Notes: generated by a model from the letters alone, not told the origin. Shown: positions 11,402-24,126, counted from the first letter of the stretch. The stretch is DNA of 64,000 nucleotides from Watersipora subatra (GCF_963576615.1 NC_088715.1:55896190-55960189), one strand, 5' to 3'. Translations and numbers: made by a program.

Positions 11402-13452
11402 TAATGTTTAGTTCTTGTAGTTTTGAAACTAGCTTCACTCATCATTTTGTAATATAAGCAGTTGGGCCAGATCTGCAGTGGTTAAACATCGCTTCTGTAA
11501 CATTTAATTCATGAAAATAATTTAATTTTGTTTGGATTTATTGCAGAAGTTACCAAAATGGTTTTTCTGATGCTACTCTAACCCATGAACCACAATGTGA
11601 ATTCACATATTTAGATATCGATAACTTCAACAAGCACATTGTTCCAGAATTGAAATACAGCAATTTAATTGGAATAGTACAAATGAAGGGCATTATTTGT
11701 TGATGTTGTAAATGTAAATTAGGCATAAATGATAAAATTTGATGACAATATTTATGTCAAAAATGGCAAGCAAAATTTGTTTTAAATATTAATTAGATAC
11801 TGGATGAGTTGCATTGACTTCTGGATGATTTTAGAATACTAATATAATTTCTTATTCTCACGGCACCTAGAATGAGCAGACAAATTATTTGTAGGACATC
11901 TGAAACTAAAATGGGTCAATCTTGGAAGCAGCAGAAACACTTAAACTTGCATGTGCATTAAAAAGTCCATTTACTCCTCTTACATGGAGTAATGAAGGGC
12001 AACCAATGTTACAAAACATGACAAAACAAAAAGGTCAGCTGTAGTATCTTCATCTATTGTTGTAACCAAACTTTGGTTAAAACCTTATAACCAAACTGGT
12101 TTGGTTAAAAGTGCGATTTTGTTATTGCGCATTTTTGAGCTCATTTTTCTATGTGTTCAGCCAATTAAACCTCCTGTAACAAGATACTACAAGCAGTGTT
12201 AAATAGCTTGTGTACCTTTCAGAAAAGTCTGAGATTATTTTGAAGGCTTAATATAGATAATAATGGGTTTTAAGACACTCATCTCTATAATTCTAGATTT
12301 GACTAAACATCCCCAACTTCCATCTCTAAAAAGCTAGGCTACGTCACATATTTACGGGCTTGTTGTGTCGTTTGCGACAGCGATATTGAATCGCTGTGAA
12401 AAGCCTTAAAAACAAATATGGCTTTGAATGTTAGTGAACCAACCTTATGAAAAACAATGAAAGCTGTTCGTGGCAGTTATTTTATAAGCAATGCATGTTA
12501 TGTTCGGTAAAAAGACAACATTTATGTTACCATAAAAAGGTTAATCGTTTGTGTAGCATGCGTATATTTTGCAACCGATTGGCATAGCAACTCATGTTTG
12601 TTTTAGATTAGCAATGAATTGATAAAGACTGCAAAATTGATCGTCATTGAATAATTAGGCTTCCTACTTCACGCAGACTGCAGCCTCCTCTAAAGTGTTT
12701 CAAATTGAACAACTCTAAATCACTACCTAATACTATAAAGTTTCTTATCAAGTGATAGTTCCTTCTAACACTGTAAACTTGTGTATTGCCCTTATAAAGT
12801 CATATTAGCTTGTTCATACTTCAAACAGAAACAGGCAATGGGTGTTTCTATAAACCACAAAAAGCTTAGTTTTTAGAAGCAATAAAAATTGTACACAGTA
12901 TTCCTTGTTAATTTAGCATTCTATCTAATTTTATCTTCGATCTCCATTACATCTCTAGGGCACAGCTCAAACAAATAGTAGATAAATTGCTTGTCTGAAT
13001 TTATAAGGATATCATTCTGCACTGTCATACATGTAAGTAAAATTGATAAAAGAGTCAGGCATGAAATACTAAAACAGTTTTGCCATAGTAATTGTGTTCT
13101 CGCTAGGTACCTGCAATAAAATTAGCATCTCGACTCGCTGTTGCATTATGCTATGTGATTTCAGGGTGAACTTGTCTAATAAAAACTTGTTTGACAAAAT
13201 GCCTTAAGAGCAATTGTGAAAATAATTGCAAATTGTACAAACCTACAATTGGGCACCGGCAAGTAAACGGACACTGCACACATGTTTTGTTTGATCAAGC
13301 CTATGAAAAGCTTTTTATAACCAGAGAAAATCTCAGTTTCCACAATTTTACCAAATCCATTCTCAGAGAGTTTCTGCTTTTTTATGCCTTTTTGTTAATT
13401 ACCAGGACTGGTTGATCTGTGACATTGAAGAAGGTGTCTCCAAAAAGATATT
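11402..13452. other. Spacer without recognisable gene
   Basis: AT-rich DNA. Several short words are inverted near 12068-12118 (AACCAAACTTTGGTT, AACCAAACTGGTTTGGTT). I see no coding exon, TIR element or RNA gene that I can support. Confidence 0.5.
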
Positions 13453-13908
13453 CTAATTGGTTGTACTAGTAGAAAAAACGGAAATTGTACTACCCGCCGA
13501 AAAGTTGATTGAATAGAACAGCACTTGTCCAAACTCAGTTTTTGCCTCTGTTTTAGCGAAACCTTCCAAGCGTTCTACAGGGGTACATTCTAAGGTTAGC
13601 AAGCAGTCTTCATCAGACAACTCGTAATACACAAGATTTTTGGAGCTATTGTGTCCTGCTATTCTTAATCTCAAATTATTTTGTAAAAAGCTGAAGTCTT
13701 GATCGTGAACTTGTTCAGATGCTTTTTTTTTAACTGTACAGCACTCTGGACAATCACACTTTATGTGAGACAATCTCACCAATATTTGATTGTCATATAC
13801 TGCCTTATATGACATAGCAGTTTGTATAGCGTGCGCTAGCATAGCAGCATTTTCTTTTCTGTTGCAGTAAGCTGGCGTGTGCATGAGATCTATACGGTTG
13901 CAGCACAT
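13453..13908 (-). CDS. Unrecognised 151-aa ORF, member of a repeated sequence family
   Basis: The ORF opens MCCNRIDLMHTPAYCNRKE, a Cys-rich start. The second copy on the plus strand at 46.86-47.6 kb reads MCCNCGDLVHTSVYC, which looks like a C-x-x-C/H/C metal-binding knuckle; this copy has Arg at the third Cys. The rest is mixed alpha/beta in composition, with LRLRIAGHNSSKNLVYYELS and DCLLTLECTPVERLEGFAKT. Homology to the other copy extends about 280 bp upstream of the ATG, so either exons are missed or the whole block is a mobile repeat. No family is recognised. Confidence 0.5.
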   Translation of the reverse strand: MCCNRIDLMHTPAYCNRKENAAMLAHAIQTAMSYKAVYDNQILVRLSHIKCDCPECCTVKKKASEQVHDQDFSFLQNNLRLRIAGHNSSKNLVYYELSDEDCLLTLECTPVERLEGFAKTEAKTEFGQVLFYSINFSAGSTISVFSTSTTN

Positions 13909-14263
13909 TTATTATACTAATTTATTATTACTAATTGTGCCTACTTCTTCACCAGAAGCATTCAAAGATTTTTCATTGAATGATCCAGATTTAAAATCTG
14001 ATGTGCCATTAAAAATCTTCTGTGGAGACCAGTTAGTTATCAGAAAACGGCTTCCAAGTTTTTTTTTGTTATTGTACCAATTTGTCTGGTATAAGTGAGA
14101 ACTGTTAATTCCTTTGACTGTTCTCTTAAAGATGGGAATGCTAGCGTACCAACAGCATGTTTTACTTATAACTTTTGATGTGACCTAGCTATTGTCAACA
14201 GCACATTATTTTTCGAAGTGCTGTCCAATAAAACAAGAATATGTTTGATTTTCTAGAACGCAT

Positions 14264-14770
14264 TTAACCAACTCGTCTGAGGTCGAATTTCTCATCAACA
14301 TCAGACATACCAAATATACTTGATAAAGCATTCAAATTGGTTTGGTCATTACGTATTTGCTGTTGAGAGAGTTGAACAGTTCTTTGGAGGTTTCTTTTCT
14401 GACTTGTCAACGCTTGCTGTACAGCAAAAGACATGATCATGACTTTCAATGCAGTTGAAGTACGCGGACTAAATAGGAGAGTAAAGGGATTTTTGTTAAT
14501 CTCTGATGAGCTGCCGGCTATGATAAAACCTGATGAATTTCTGCTAATTGATCCATCTTCCTTCATGTCTGGCGCAACAACCTCTATCTTAAAATTTTCA
14601 ATATGTCCGAAGACATACTCATCTGAGTAATAAGCTACAACTTTGTGGTAATCTATTTCAGCTCTTTGAATACAGAATACGCTTTCACCTGTTTCCCTTT
14701 TGATGATAAAATCATTAGACCACGAGACTCTGCAGCGTACCATTATACAATCATCTTCGACCAGAGCCAT
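14264..14770 (-). CDS. Unrecognised 168-aa ORF, weakly tubby/scramblase-like
   Basis: Single-exon frame from ATG 14770 to a TGA. FIIKRETGESVFCIQ followed by YYSDEYVFGHIENFKIEVV has the beta-meander rhythm of tubby C-terminal/LURP-one/scramblase folds. A C-terminal hydrophobic stretch, TALKVMIMSFAVQQAL, is followed by a polar, Gln/Arg-rich tail. The resemblance is faint and the name is only a hint. About 60 bp around its start recur on the plus strand at 17938-18030 (CATAACTCTTACA...ATGGCTCTG), a decayed second copy of the 5' end. Confidence 0.45.
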   Translation of the reverse strand: MALVEDDCIMVRCRVSWSNDFIIKRETGESVFCIQRAEIDYHKVVAYYSDEYVFGHIENFKIEVVAPDMKEDGSISRNSSGFIIAGSSSEINKNPFTLLFSPRTSTALKVMIMSFAVQQALTSQKRNLQRTVQLSQQQIRNDQTNLNALSSIFGMSDVDEKFDLRRVG

Positions 14771-15304
14771 CGAATGTAAGAGTTATGCCACCAACAAGTT
14801 ACGGGTGTCATCTTAGTTCCACTTTGCGCAATGGTTTCATTTCATTGTTATAGGCAATGGTATTTGCTAGCTAATAAAAAGGCACGTAAGTGAATATTGG
14901 TCAATAAGCTTGCATGACAGGCAATGCTTGCTAACATATGATTCTTCAGTTAACATGATGTAGTATCTTTGACTGCCTTATTGCCTCTGATCAAGCAAAA
15001 GAAGAGAACACAAATCCATAAAAACTCTGAGTTGAGGTTTTTACACATGCACAAATATTTGCAAATAGAATGCATACATAAACACACATATTCAAATTCA
15101 GTAAAATTAAATAGACAAATTAGATATGTCATGTGGTTGGGCAAGGGTTTGCAAACAACATATATATATTCAAATGCATCAAGTATATAATATATACAGT
15201 CGATTTAAGGAAGTTGCTAGAAACATACATACATAATTATTGTTAATACGGGTTTATTATCTGTTAGCGCCTAGTAGTGGAGCTTCTAGAAACACATTAA
15301 TGTC
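14771..15304. other. Spacer, AT-rich
   Basis: It contains the presumed upstream region of the 168-aa ORF and (TA)-rich runs near 15160-15200. I support no gene here. Confidence 0.4.
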
Positions 15305-15694
15305 ACATACATATTTATATATATATTTCTCAATGTATGTGTGTACGCGTTCCGGCTATAGCTATTATTAGAACAGCTGAGCTGGACAACAATACAGACT
15401 CAAAGTCATGACTTACCGTCATTGGAAGCCTAACCTTATTAACTAGCTTAGTGGAGTTTTCCATTGGCAATATACCGGGCTACTAGCTTGAAAGGTACAG
15501 TTGTTTGACAAAGTTTTAAAACCTTTACAGTTGTTTTTATTTTTCTCTTAATTTATTTTAACTACACGACACACTTCTCTCATGATATGTACTTTGAAAG
15601 TTGTAATGGCAAATGTTGTTATATGTTAAATACAAATCAATTTTTTGTTCAAAGACTCTTCTATTACACGGGCAACACCAGGTGGCACAGCTAG
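15305..15694 (+). mobile_element. Short non-autonomous Helitron
   Basis: The 5' side has TTTCTCAATGTATGTGTG and CCGGCTATAGCTATTA. The 3' side ends GGGCAACACCAGGTGGCACAG-CTAG followed by T. CTAG after a small hairpin is the usual Helitron 3' end. The last 200 bp match 41.66-41.88 kb closely. It abuts and truncates the P-like transposase to its right. Confidence 0.65.
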
Positions 15695-15699
15695 TATAA

Positions 15700-17440
15700 A
15701 TATGAAAACAAGCCCATGCGTGGCTTTTCCTTTGTGTCCAGGTAAAGTTACATCACCCATGATGCTTCCGCTGGCTTGATCGTACTCTTTATGGTAGTTG
15801 GAGTAATCTGCAGCTCATTTAGTGTGAGGCAGCAGTCTCTATCAAAAGGAGACATTTTCTCATCCTGTGAACATTAAAGCCCTTTAGTCGCACCAAAAAT
15901 ATTTCACGTTTGAGCCAAAGACAGTGTTATAATTTTAAATAGGCATCTTTGATTTAATCAACGTGAGTTTCTCAGAGAGCGAAGCACCACATCTTAGTCT
16001 GTAATTACAGAACTTTACCTTAACTTTCATATACTCAAACACCCCCTTGAGTACACCAGATAAAAATGGAACTCTCTGCATATGTCTTTGGAGTGTTCTA
16101 ATAGAAGGAAGTGGTTGATTCTGCTCAAGCAACATGTTGTAGCCTGTAGAATCACACGCAAATCTTAGTTGCAGACCTTTTGTATTGGTTCCCGGGCTCC
16201 TCTTATAGACTTTCATCTAAGCGCTTCAAGCTGATCCTTGTTAAACAACTTACTTACAGCTGACTCAGGCTGCTTGAGCTTTTTGCGAAGATCAAAGCAT
16301 CGCTTTCGTACCTTACACAATAATAGTAAATTCTATTTAATATATACCCATTACATCAAACATCAAGTAATACACATCAGTATCAAATATAGCTTATAAA
16401 GTCTACAAAAGTCTCATACCTTAGCATTCTGAGTTTCTACTGAAGAAATATTTCTCTTCAGGGTGTTTATTATATCCCGGTCATCTTCATTAATGCTAGT
16501 TGTATTCATTTCCACTAAACGTAAAATGAAATAACTTTGCCAATGCAAGCTCAGTAGATCTAGGTGCTTTAGTTAAGTTTTGATAAGCAGAAGATAGATG
16601 AACATATAATTAGAAGGCTACAAGTATAAATACAAGTTATGAGTTCTGTTAAGTTGTGCATATTAGGATTAGCAAAGTGTGCAAATTAGATGTGAAAGGA
16701 GACACACAGAAGAATTAGTGATGCACAGTGGTAATGGTTAAGTCCCATCCAAAAGAATAAATTAAAATCCCAGCACTCCTTACACACATTTCCACTGACT
16801 ATATTTACTTGCATGATCATTGCAAGCCTACTAATAGAAAATGTTATAAACACCTATTACTTAAAATAAATGTAATTGTATGTTAAAGCAAACATGATCA
16901 AAACAAATTTGCAAACCAGGAGAAGATGATGCCTCCAGAGCTGAAACATCAGGTTCTTCTTCAGTTGTTGGGCATGGCTTACTGCCTGCATAATCGTGGT
17001 CAGAGGAATAAGCAATTGATGGCCCTGAGTCATCTGCACCTCGTTTTAAAGGTGGCTTTTGGGAGCTGAACGATGTGGAAACAAATGGGATAAGCAAGAT
17101 GCCAAAGTTTCTTCAAGCCATCTTTGCGGTTAGGCTCATACATCTGGTCTTCAAAGTTTGCCTTAAAAGTAATATCTGTATATTAGTTAGGCCTATATTA
17201 TGTCTATGCTGGTATTTATAGTTAACTTCAATAAACAGTTAATTCATGCGAAAGCTATGTTCACCATCAATGAATTCTGTAAATATAATACTCACATGAC
17301 AAAATCGTGATGAAGAAGTGATGGTATCCTCTCATCTCACCATTTGTATCCACTTAACTTGCAATGTGGCAACTCTTGGGAAGCAATGCATTGTGTAGCT
17401 ATGCTCAGATCTGTTTGTGGATGCTACTGCCCAGCAGTTA
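15700..17440 (-). pseudogene. Decayed THAP / P-element-like transposase
   Basis: Read right to left on the minus strand. Around 17400-17283 are a THAP-like HCFPRVATLQVKWIQMV and SRFCH, followed after an intron by NFEDQMYEPNRKDGLKKL. A charged helical stretch is encoded at 16420-16510, then VRKRCFDLRKKLKQPESA, LFNKDQLEALR, and LQLRFACDSTGY then PLPSIRTLQRHMQ. A final piece near 15700-15870 reads TLNELQITPTT, GSIMGDVTLPGHKGKATHGL. In-frame stops (TGA after LEALR) and frame shifts show it is dead, and a Helitron truncates the 3' side. The C-terminal RNase H half is absent. Confidence 0.75.
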
Positions 17441-17710
17441 ACGATTTTTAACTATCTACTCAAGGAGTGAAACTCTTTGATCTAATCTAATGCCACAAGC
17501 AAGTTGATTGAAACAAAGTTGACTGCTGCTACTACTAAACTGCCAACTTCTAGTAACCTCTTTGTTGCACTTTGAGTTCAACACATACATACACAAACCG
17601 ATTACACTGAGATATAAAGTATTACTAAATCAGCATGACCAATGTATGAATAGGTGTAGTTCTTTTTTCAAATAATGCTCAAATTTGCCACTTAGCCCTG
17701 CGTTTTAACT

Positions 17711-17860
17711 ATGGTAATGACTTAGCCTTTCAATCATAAAAATTAGGCTTAGATGAGGCTGGGTGGACTAACAGTCCTTTAAAATATGGTAGTGACTTAG
17801 CCTTCTAAGCATCAAAAAAATTTAGGTTCAGATGAGGCTGGGTGAACTAACAGCCCTTAA
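17711..17860. repeat. Two-copy tandem repeat, about 75 bp
   Basis: The unit beginning ATGGTAATGACTTAGCC recurs at 17786 as ATGGTAGTGACTTAGCC. Both units carry GATGAGGCTGGGTG(G/A)ACTAACAG. Confidence 0.75.
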
Positions 17861-18610
17861 TTTTCACAATAACAACTCAAATCTTAATAGAACAGTGCAA
17901 GCAAAGTGATATAATAAATATATCACTTTGAGTACAATAAGTGGAACTAAGATGGCTGCCATATGGTCACGCGATCAAATTTTTGCGTTACTAGCATGGC
18001 ATAACTCTTACACTCAATGGCTCTGATGTTCGAATAGCTGCAACATATGAGAACTCATCTGGTCAAAAGCTCTTAACTCAAGTTTGTCAAACTTATCGAT
18101 GCTCGCACCAAGAAATTCTTCTGTTGCCTTGCTGATATTGAATGCTAACAAAATGGTGAACCTTCAACACAAAGTTCTAGTTACTGGTGTAAATTCATTA
18201 AATGCATTACGGCTAGCGGTATTTCAATAACTCACAAACTATTTCAATAATTAGATGAGATGTTATGTTTGTTTTAAAGTTAAGTGAGGACACGGAGTTA
18301 AAGCAATGCAGTTGTTGGTTTTAATAATGGCTTGTATGTACACTTTGGTAAAAATACTGAGCATTGTTTAGCGGTGGTAAATAGAGAAAAACACCCAGCA
18401 AATGTTTGGTCCATGCTACAATTACTTTTGGTGTGTGCTTGTTTTTAATATTTTAGTTTGTTCATGAGAATAACAAATTGATTACAGCTAGTAAACTTAA
18501 GTAACCCTATACATGCATATACCTTCAACATGAAATTTCAGGTAAGATATTTTGTTGTATTATTGCAGTACCTAAATGCATTGTAACTTGCAACTTTCAG
18601 CACAGTGTAA
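17861..18610. other. Spacer with a hairpin and a decayed 5' copy of the 168-aa ORF
   Basis: 17905-17933 folds as a near-perfect inverted repeat (AAAGTGATAT...ATATCACTTT). 17938-18030 matches the region around the start of the ORF at 14770. No further coding signal is seen. Confidence 0.45.
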
Positions 18611-18617
18611 GGATTTT

Positions 18618-18767
18618 ATTGCAGAGAAGGCCATTTGTCCCTGATATGAACGATTTCATCTTAACGTTAACCTCTCTTTTGCTATTGTTTATTGCAGAGA
18701 AGGCCATTTGTCCCTGATATGAATGATTTCATCTTAACGTTAACCTCTTTTTTGCTACAGTAAATAA
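18618..18767. repeat. Two-copy tandem repeat, 73 bp
   Basis: The unit beginning GCAGAGAAGGCCATTTGTCC occurs at 18621 and 18694 with very few differences, each followed by GATTTCATCTTAACGTTAACC. Confidence 0.8.
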
Positions 18768-18916
18768 ATCTAAACTTATAATACTAATCGACACTTTATG
18801 AATTCTGAGTAACTGTGCCTTATTGTGAAAAACTTTCAATAAAACAAATACAGAAAAAAGTTATTCTTTTTTAGTGTGCTATACACATCTCATTCTGTCT
18901 CGTAAATAAGAATACT

Positions 18917-19772
18917 TTGCTGTGTCAACTATTTAGGCAAAAATGTTGTGTTGCAATAGTTAAATTGCATGACAATAATTGGTTACAAGGTGAAGATTTA
19001 CTAATTGTGCATCTTGATTCTTCTATGGAGATGCTAATCAAACAATGCATGAGTTCTCTCATCAGTGTTCCTGAGATAAAGAAACACGCTGCCGTTACAG
19101 AGGTTTCATATACAGACCCGCAGAAACAAGTCCAAATTCAACAATTCTTCAGGTTAGTAAGTTAAACAAAATGTGAAGTATGGTTTATTGACAGTCACTT
19201 GGTCAGGTGCTCCAAAATTCGTTTTCTCATTTTGTTGCTATTCCTATTTGCCAGCTATAAGTCTCAAAACTAAAAGTCCAAATAAAGAAACATCTTGCCA
19301 TACTTTTCACAGTCAAATTGCCATAAATAACTGATTACTGTATAGTTTACTTTTTACTTTCAGCTCAGTCAAAAATGTCCCAATGGCTGCCATATCTAAA
19401 ATGTTGGAGTTATTTCCTTTGGCCGCAAAGTCCTAAAAAAAGGTTTCAGCTAGTGATGTTAACAAAAGGATGTCCTTTAAGCCCGATGACATCAGATGGC
19501 TAGCAAAAGAACTTGGCATATTTGAGCAGCCCGCTGTTCTAGACCGTATTCACCAGGAATGGGCCAACCTGCAGCTAGATGATATTCCGACATCGCAACC
19601 AACACCAGCAAAGTTTTGGGATGCTATGGCATTTGAGCGTTACCTCTTACTGACAACTTTAATGAGGGCCATCCTCTGCATCCCTCACAGTAATGCAGCA
19701 ACAGAGCGCGTTTTTTCTATGCTTAAAAAATACATACCGAGGCTAAAGCTGACCTATGTTCTGAAACAGTGA
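18917..19772 (+). pseudogene. hAT transposase C-terminal remnant
   Basis: The last part encodes AKFWDAMAFERYLLLTTL then CIPHSNAATERVFSMLK, the hAT C-terminal dimerisation motif (SNAAxERVFS). Upstream, 19379-19470 reads through MAAISKMLELFPLAAKS, then an in-frame TAA, then SASDVNKRMSFKPDDI. An earlier piece at 18917-19165 (KLHDNNWLQGEDLLIVHLD and EVSYTDPQKQVQIQQFF) is likely from the same gene. Stops and missing N-terminal catalytic residues show decay. I find no terminal repeats. Confidence 0.75.
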
Positions 19773-20270
19773 ATGTTCTGATAGCCACCAAAATAAACTT
19801 TACTACATGCTGCTTTGAAACAGAGTTGAAAGCTGACCTACCCAAAAGTCTTAAAAGTCAGCCAAAACCTACCACTTGAAACATCAAGGAGCAGCAGCTA
19901 CCTCATCTCAAATCAGTGCAGACTCAAATGTAGAGATGATATAGTATCCCTGTCTAATTATCAAATTCATTTACAGTAAACTTTTGAGAGTTTTGTGATT
20001 ACGTTATGTTCATCACCATGCATATGATACAATGTTTTTTGCAGAACTGAAGTGTAGAACATTAAGTTCGTAAAAGTTGCTCGTGATTTATTTTTATATT
20101 TTTGTAATTCGTAATACATAATTTTAGAGCTGAAATACAACGTTAACCTGCTTAGGTTCCCATTTAAAAACTTTTCCGCTAGCGCGAGGCTTTAGAGGCT
20201 AATTTCTCCCTCATTTGCATAGCACCAGATTGAGAAGTCTGACCCGCACACGCGTACACAAAAATACAGT
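19773..20270. other. Spacer between hAT remnant and fucosyltransferase array
   Basis: AT-rich, with no supported gene. The start of array homology is near 20270. Confidence 0.4.
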
Positions 20271-20929
20271 CAGATTTTTTGCCGTTTATATAGTAGATCA
20301 TAGCTATTATGTACGGAGACAGAGGAGACCAAAAAAAGTTTTGTCATGCAAACTATCAGCCTGCCAACATATGGTTTTTATCTATAAATTTGGATAATCC
20401 TCTTGATGGTGAGCAAACATCATCATCATCGATAAGTGACTAGGTTAGCAATCTTCTAAATTGCAACAGCAACACAGAACACCAGCAACCATCATCTTCA
20501 ATAAGCAACAATAGGCTTGTAATTTTTTATATTTCTGCTTGTCAAGAACTGGAGGAAGTGGTATTTTTTGTCAAAATGCCGTAGTAAGTGTGAAGTTGCA
20601 ATCCCTGCAAACAGAGGGTCAGGGATCTGACAACCTTCCTCAACTTGCTAACCAAAATCTACTTCAGAATTAATGCCTAAATTTGGCAGAGTTGTTGTAG
20701 TACTTGATTTTATGGCAAAATAAATATCAATTTTTCAATGTAATAATAGTAATTGTGATTGTTGTCAATTACCTACTACATTTTTTACCTGGTGCTGATC
20801 TAAAGCTTTACTTACGTTTTCGCAGCAAAAATTGGTAAAATTGTGTTATTGTTGCAATTTTAGTACAGTAAAATGCAAATGAGTCTACACATGTTGAGTT
20901 CTAAAAACTATGATTCATTGAGGTTATTT

Positions 20930-21430
20930 TATAATTCATGCCCGTCTTTGTTTGATGAATGAAATAATTTGTTTCAAGTCTGTACACAGCTACAAGAATA
21001 TTCAAGCTTGATAAGAAACTCTATAAGATTAAGTATTGATAATTATTCAATCATTTTGAAACTCATGACTTGAAGGAAGCCGAGGTCTGTTTGAAGAAAT
21101 GTCAAGAAACGAAATATAATGACAGAAACAGCAAATTGTAGGATCATAAAATACAACAGCTGCTACAAAACGGCCCAGCAAACGCTTCTATACATTAATA
21201 AGTAAACATGAAAATCTAGAATAATTGCAATGCTACTGGACATATCAGGCATGGGAGTTGTCCAACCACTGCAGCTGATGTGAATATATAAGACGTCAGT
21301 AGAATTCAGAGTTGTCTGACCTTTATAAGGAAAAGCCTATGAATAAAAAACAGCATAGAACTTTAACTAGAGCATCACTTTTTATATGATAAAGAATAAC
21401 ATCCAACAGCAATTACCCATGGATTACACG
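20930..21430 (+). repeat. Single-copy relative of the 48-kb satellite unit
   Basis: It matches 48200-49430 in order: AAATAATTTGTTTCAAG, then GATCATAAAATACAAC, GCATGGGAGTTGTCCAACCA, GATGTGAATATATAAGAC, and the flank AAAAAACAGCATA. Here the 231-bp unit occurs once. Noncoding on both strands as far as I can tell. Confidence 0.75.
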
Positions 21431-23234
21431 AAGAAATAACACCAAAGAAATAATTAATAACTGCCTAAGACATTTAGTAGCTTCTTGTTTAGAGCTGTTT
21501 TGATAATTCCAAGTGCATGTATATAAAAAGGTTTAAACTTATGATGGTAAAAAGGTTGCGTTTAGCAAGCAAAACTTTTATAGGTTGCAGTTGAGCTTAA
21601 TACAACACGTAAAAGGTTTGCTCTGCCAAAAGGTTGTTTGGACGCTAATACTGATTAGCTCAGCAGTGCAGAAAAAGGTTTTAGGTCAGAAGAATTGTGG
21701 AAGGTACTGAACAACCACAAGACGTTCGTTCCATCGAAAGCAATGATTATGACAGGTACAAACGATTATGACTCGGATGACAGAAACAGCAAATTGTGAG
21801 AATTTTTTTCAAGTTCTGTAAACCTGGATGTAGTATGATTTTATTTTCAAGCAGTCTTACTAATCGCTGCTAAAACTGGTATTATTGACAATAATAAATT
21901 CTCAACAACAGCTGAAAACTATCAAATGTTGATCAAATGTTTTTACATAATCACAAATGATCTCCACATGTAGCGCATGTGTCTTTAAAATCTGTTTCAC
22001 TGTTTATCCTAACAAACGTTCATACAACCTAAACTTACAGCTATTCAAGTCGGGTTGATTTTACACGCTTTTACTAGCTAGTCCTTTTTTCATTATTTAG
22101 TGATTTGAAGCAAATTTTGTAATTTGTTAATGAAAAGTTTGTTATTTGTACCTAGCTACAATATTTTAATGTCAAGCATGAGATACAATATTAAATAAAG
22201 CAAGAGATGTCTTTTTCAGAAAAAAAATTAAGCCATTTGCCAATGCCAACTGTGGTTCACAGCAAACATAGAGTCACCAGGTTACCCTTGGCATAGATTC
22301 ACCAGAGTTGTCAACAGTTTTAATAGAAGCATGACTTACTGCACGGGTATTTTACAGACGCACAAAGAAAAAGTGTACACCTATTAAGTAACAATCAACT
22401 ATCAACTATTCGAAGATTAAAACTAAGGGGGCATATTCATACGTCTCTCACTGTGATACTAAACAGTATGACAGACTATCCGTTATGATGCAGCTAAAAA
22501 AAAAAGTACATACTGCAAAACCTCCAATTGACCGCCACCCTGAGAAAAGGGTTGAAAAATAGAGCGCCACTCTCTAATTGAACGCCATCTTCATTTGACC
22601 ACCAGGTTGACATTATTTTATCTTTACGAGTCCATAATACCAATTGTTCAGCAGAAAAGTTTTCACAAAACCGTATTATGAATAAATCGTTGAAATCTAT
22701 AACAATTAATTGTCCAGGTGTCCGATTCCAAAACTTTTCGTTTTATTTTTGTTAAAACTTTGAAAGTGGCACCAAAGAAATAATTAATAACTGCCTAAGA
22801 CAATTACTAGTTTCTTGTTTAACGCTGTTTTGATAATTCCAAGTGCATGTATATAAAAAGGTTTGAACTTATGATACTACAAAGGTAACGTTTAGCGAGC
22901 AAAATTTTGATATGTTGCAGTTGTGCTAAATACAACGCGTAAAAGGTTTGCTCTGCCAAAACATTGTTTGGGCGCTAATACTGATTAGCTCAGCAGCGCA
23001 GAAAACAATTTTTAGGTCAGAAGAATTGTGGAAGGTACTGAACAACCACAAGATGTTCGTTCCATCAAAAGCAGTGATTAGAAAAATTTTTGTTTTAAAA
23101 ATATCAAATTTTGTTCCTGCATGTAATATAATTATGGTTTGTTTATGTCACTTGTTCATGAATGTGTGTGTGCGTACGCGCGTGTGTTTTCATCAGCAGA
23201 AACAATATAGAAAAATAAACTGCATATTAGTAAA

Positions 23235-24035
23235 TATATCAGGTTAAATACAAATTAATGAGAAAATGTAAAACTGTAGCAAAATTCCCTCAACCTGAGC
23301 ACGAGATAATGATGATGGAGCTATAGGTGCACTGTAGCCCAGCTAATGTCGCGCAAGCCCCAAAAAACAGCCAACAGCAGCAGAACAAAGGCGAGTCTCA
23401 GCCCACCCTAGTCAGAGAGACAGGAGATAGATAGCATTTTACTTGTTTTTTCAAAGTCAAATTTGTTTACAATTTTCTTTAATCTGTCAGGTAGGTTATT
23501 CCAATAAAAGGTTGTTTGATATTGAATAGTTTTTTGCCTAGCACTAGATGTAAATAAGGGAATATGAAGATTTAGAAGAGAGTGATGAGTGCTATAAGAA
23601 TGTGGTGGTCGCCCATTCCCAGATGAATGAAATACAATATGACCCCTTAGCAGCAGCTTTAACATATATAACTTATCTATTGGTAAAAGATTAGTTTGAG
23701 TAAACAATTCTTTTGATGGATAGTCAAAGGGTTTATGACATATAACTCGCACTAGCTTTTTCTAAAAGATTTTAATTTTATTTAAAAATATGTCGGTGAA
23801 CTGCCCCAAGATTAGAGGCAGTAAATAAGTTTAGAATTCACTAACGAGTTATATAATGTAATCATTATTTCTCGTGGGAAGTATTTTGATAACCTATAGA
23901 AAAGCCCAACTGCTGGACGAAGGTCCTTTAGTATGTTAGATATATGGGTAGACCAATTCAGATTATTACCAAGCCAAACACCTAGGAATTTAAAATGATC
24001 AATCCGGTTTATTATGCTATTTCCTACTAGCATGT
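23235..24035 (-). pseudogene. LINE (non-LTR) reverse transcriptase 3' fragment
   Basis: On the minus strand, FKFLGVWLGNNLNWSTHI then GLFYRLSKYFPREI is the conserved post-catalytic RT region. It is followed, after a stop, by ARVICHKPFDYPSKELF and YQTTFYWNNLPDRLKKIVN, the usual LINE ORF2 C-terminus. The 5' truncation and stops are typical of dead LINE copies. It sits inside R1: flanking R1 sequence resumes at about 24030 with TATTTGTAGCATTTGATTG. Confidence 0.8.
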
Positions 24036-24126
24036 ATTTGTAGCATTTGATTGATTATCATTATATAACTTATAAATTTCCAGATTTATAGCATATTATT
24101 CAATAGCATCATTGCGGTTATCTTAA

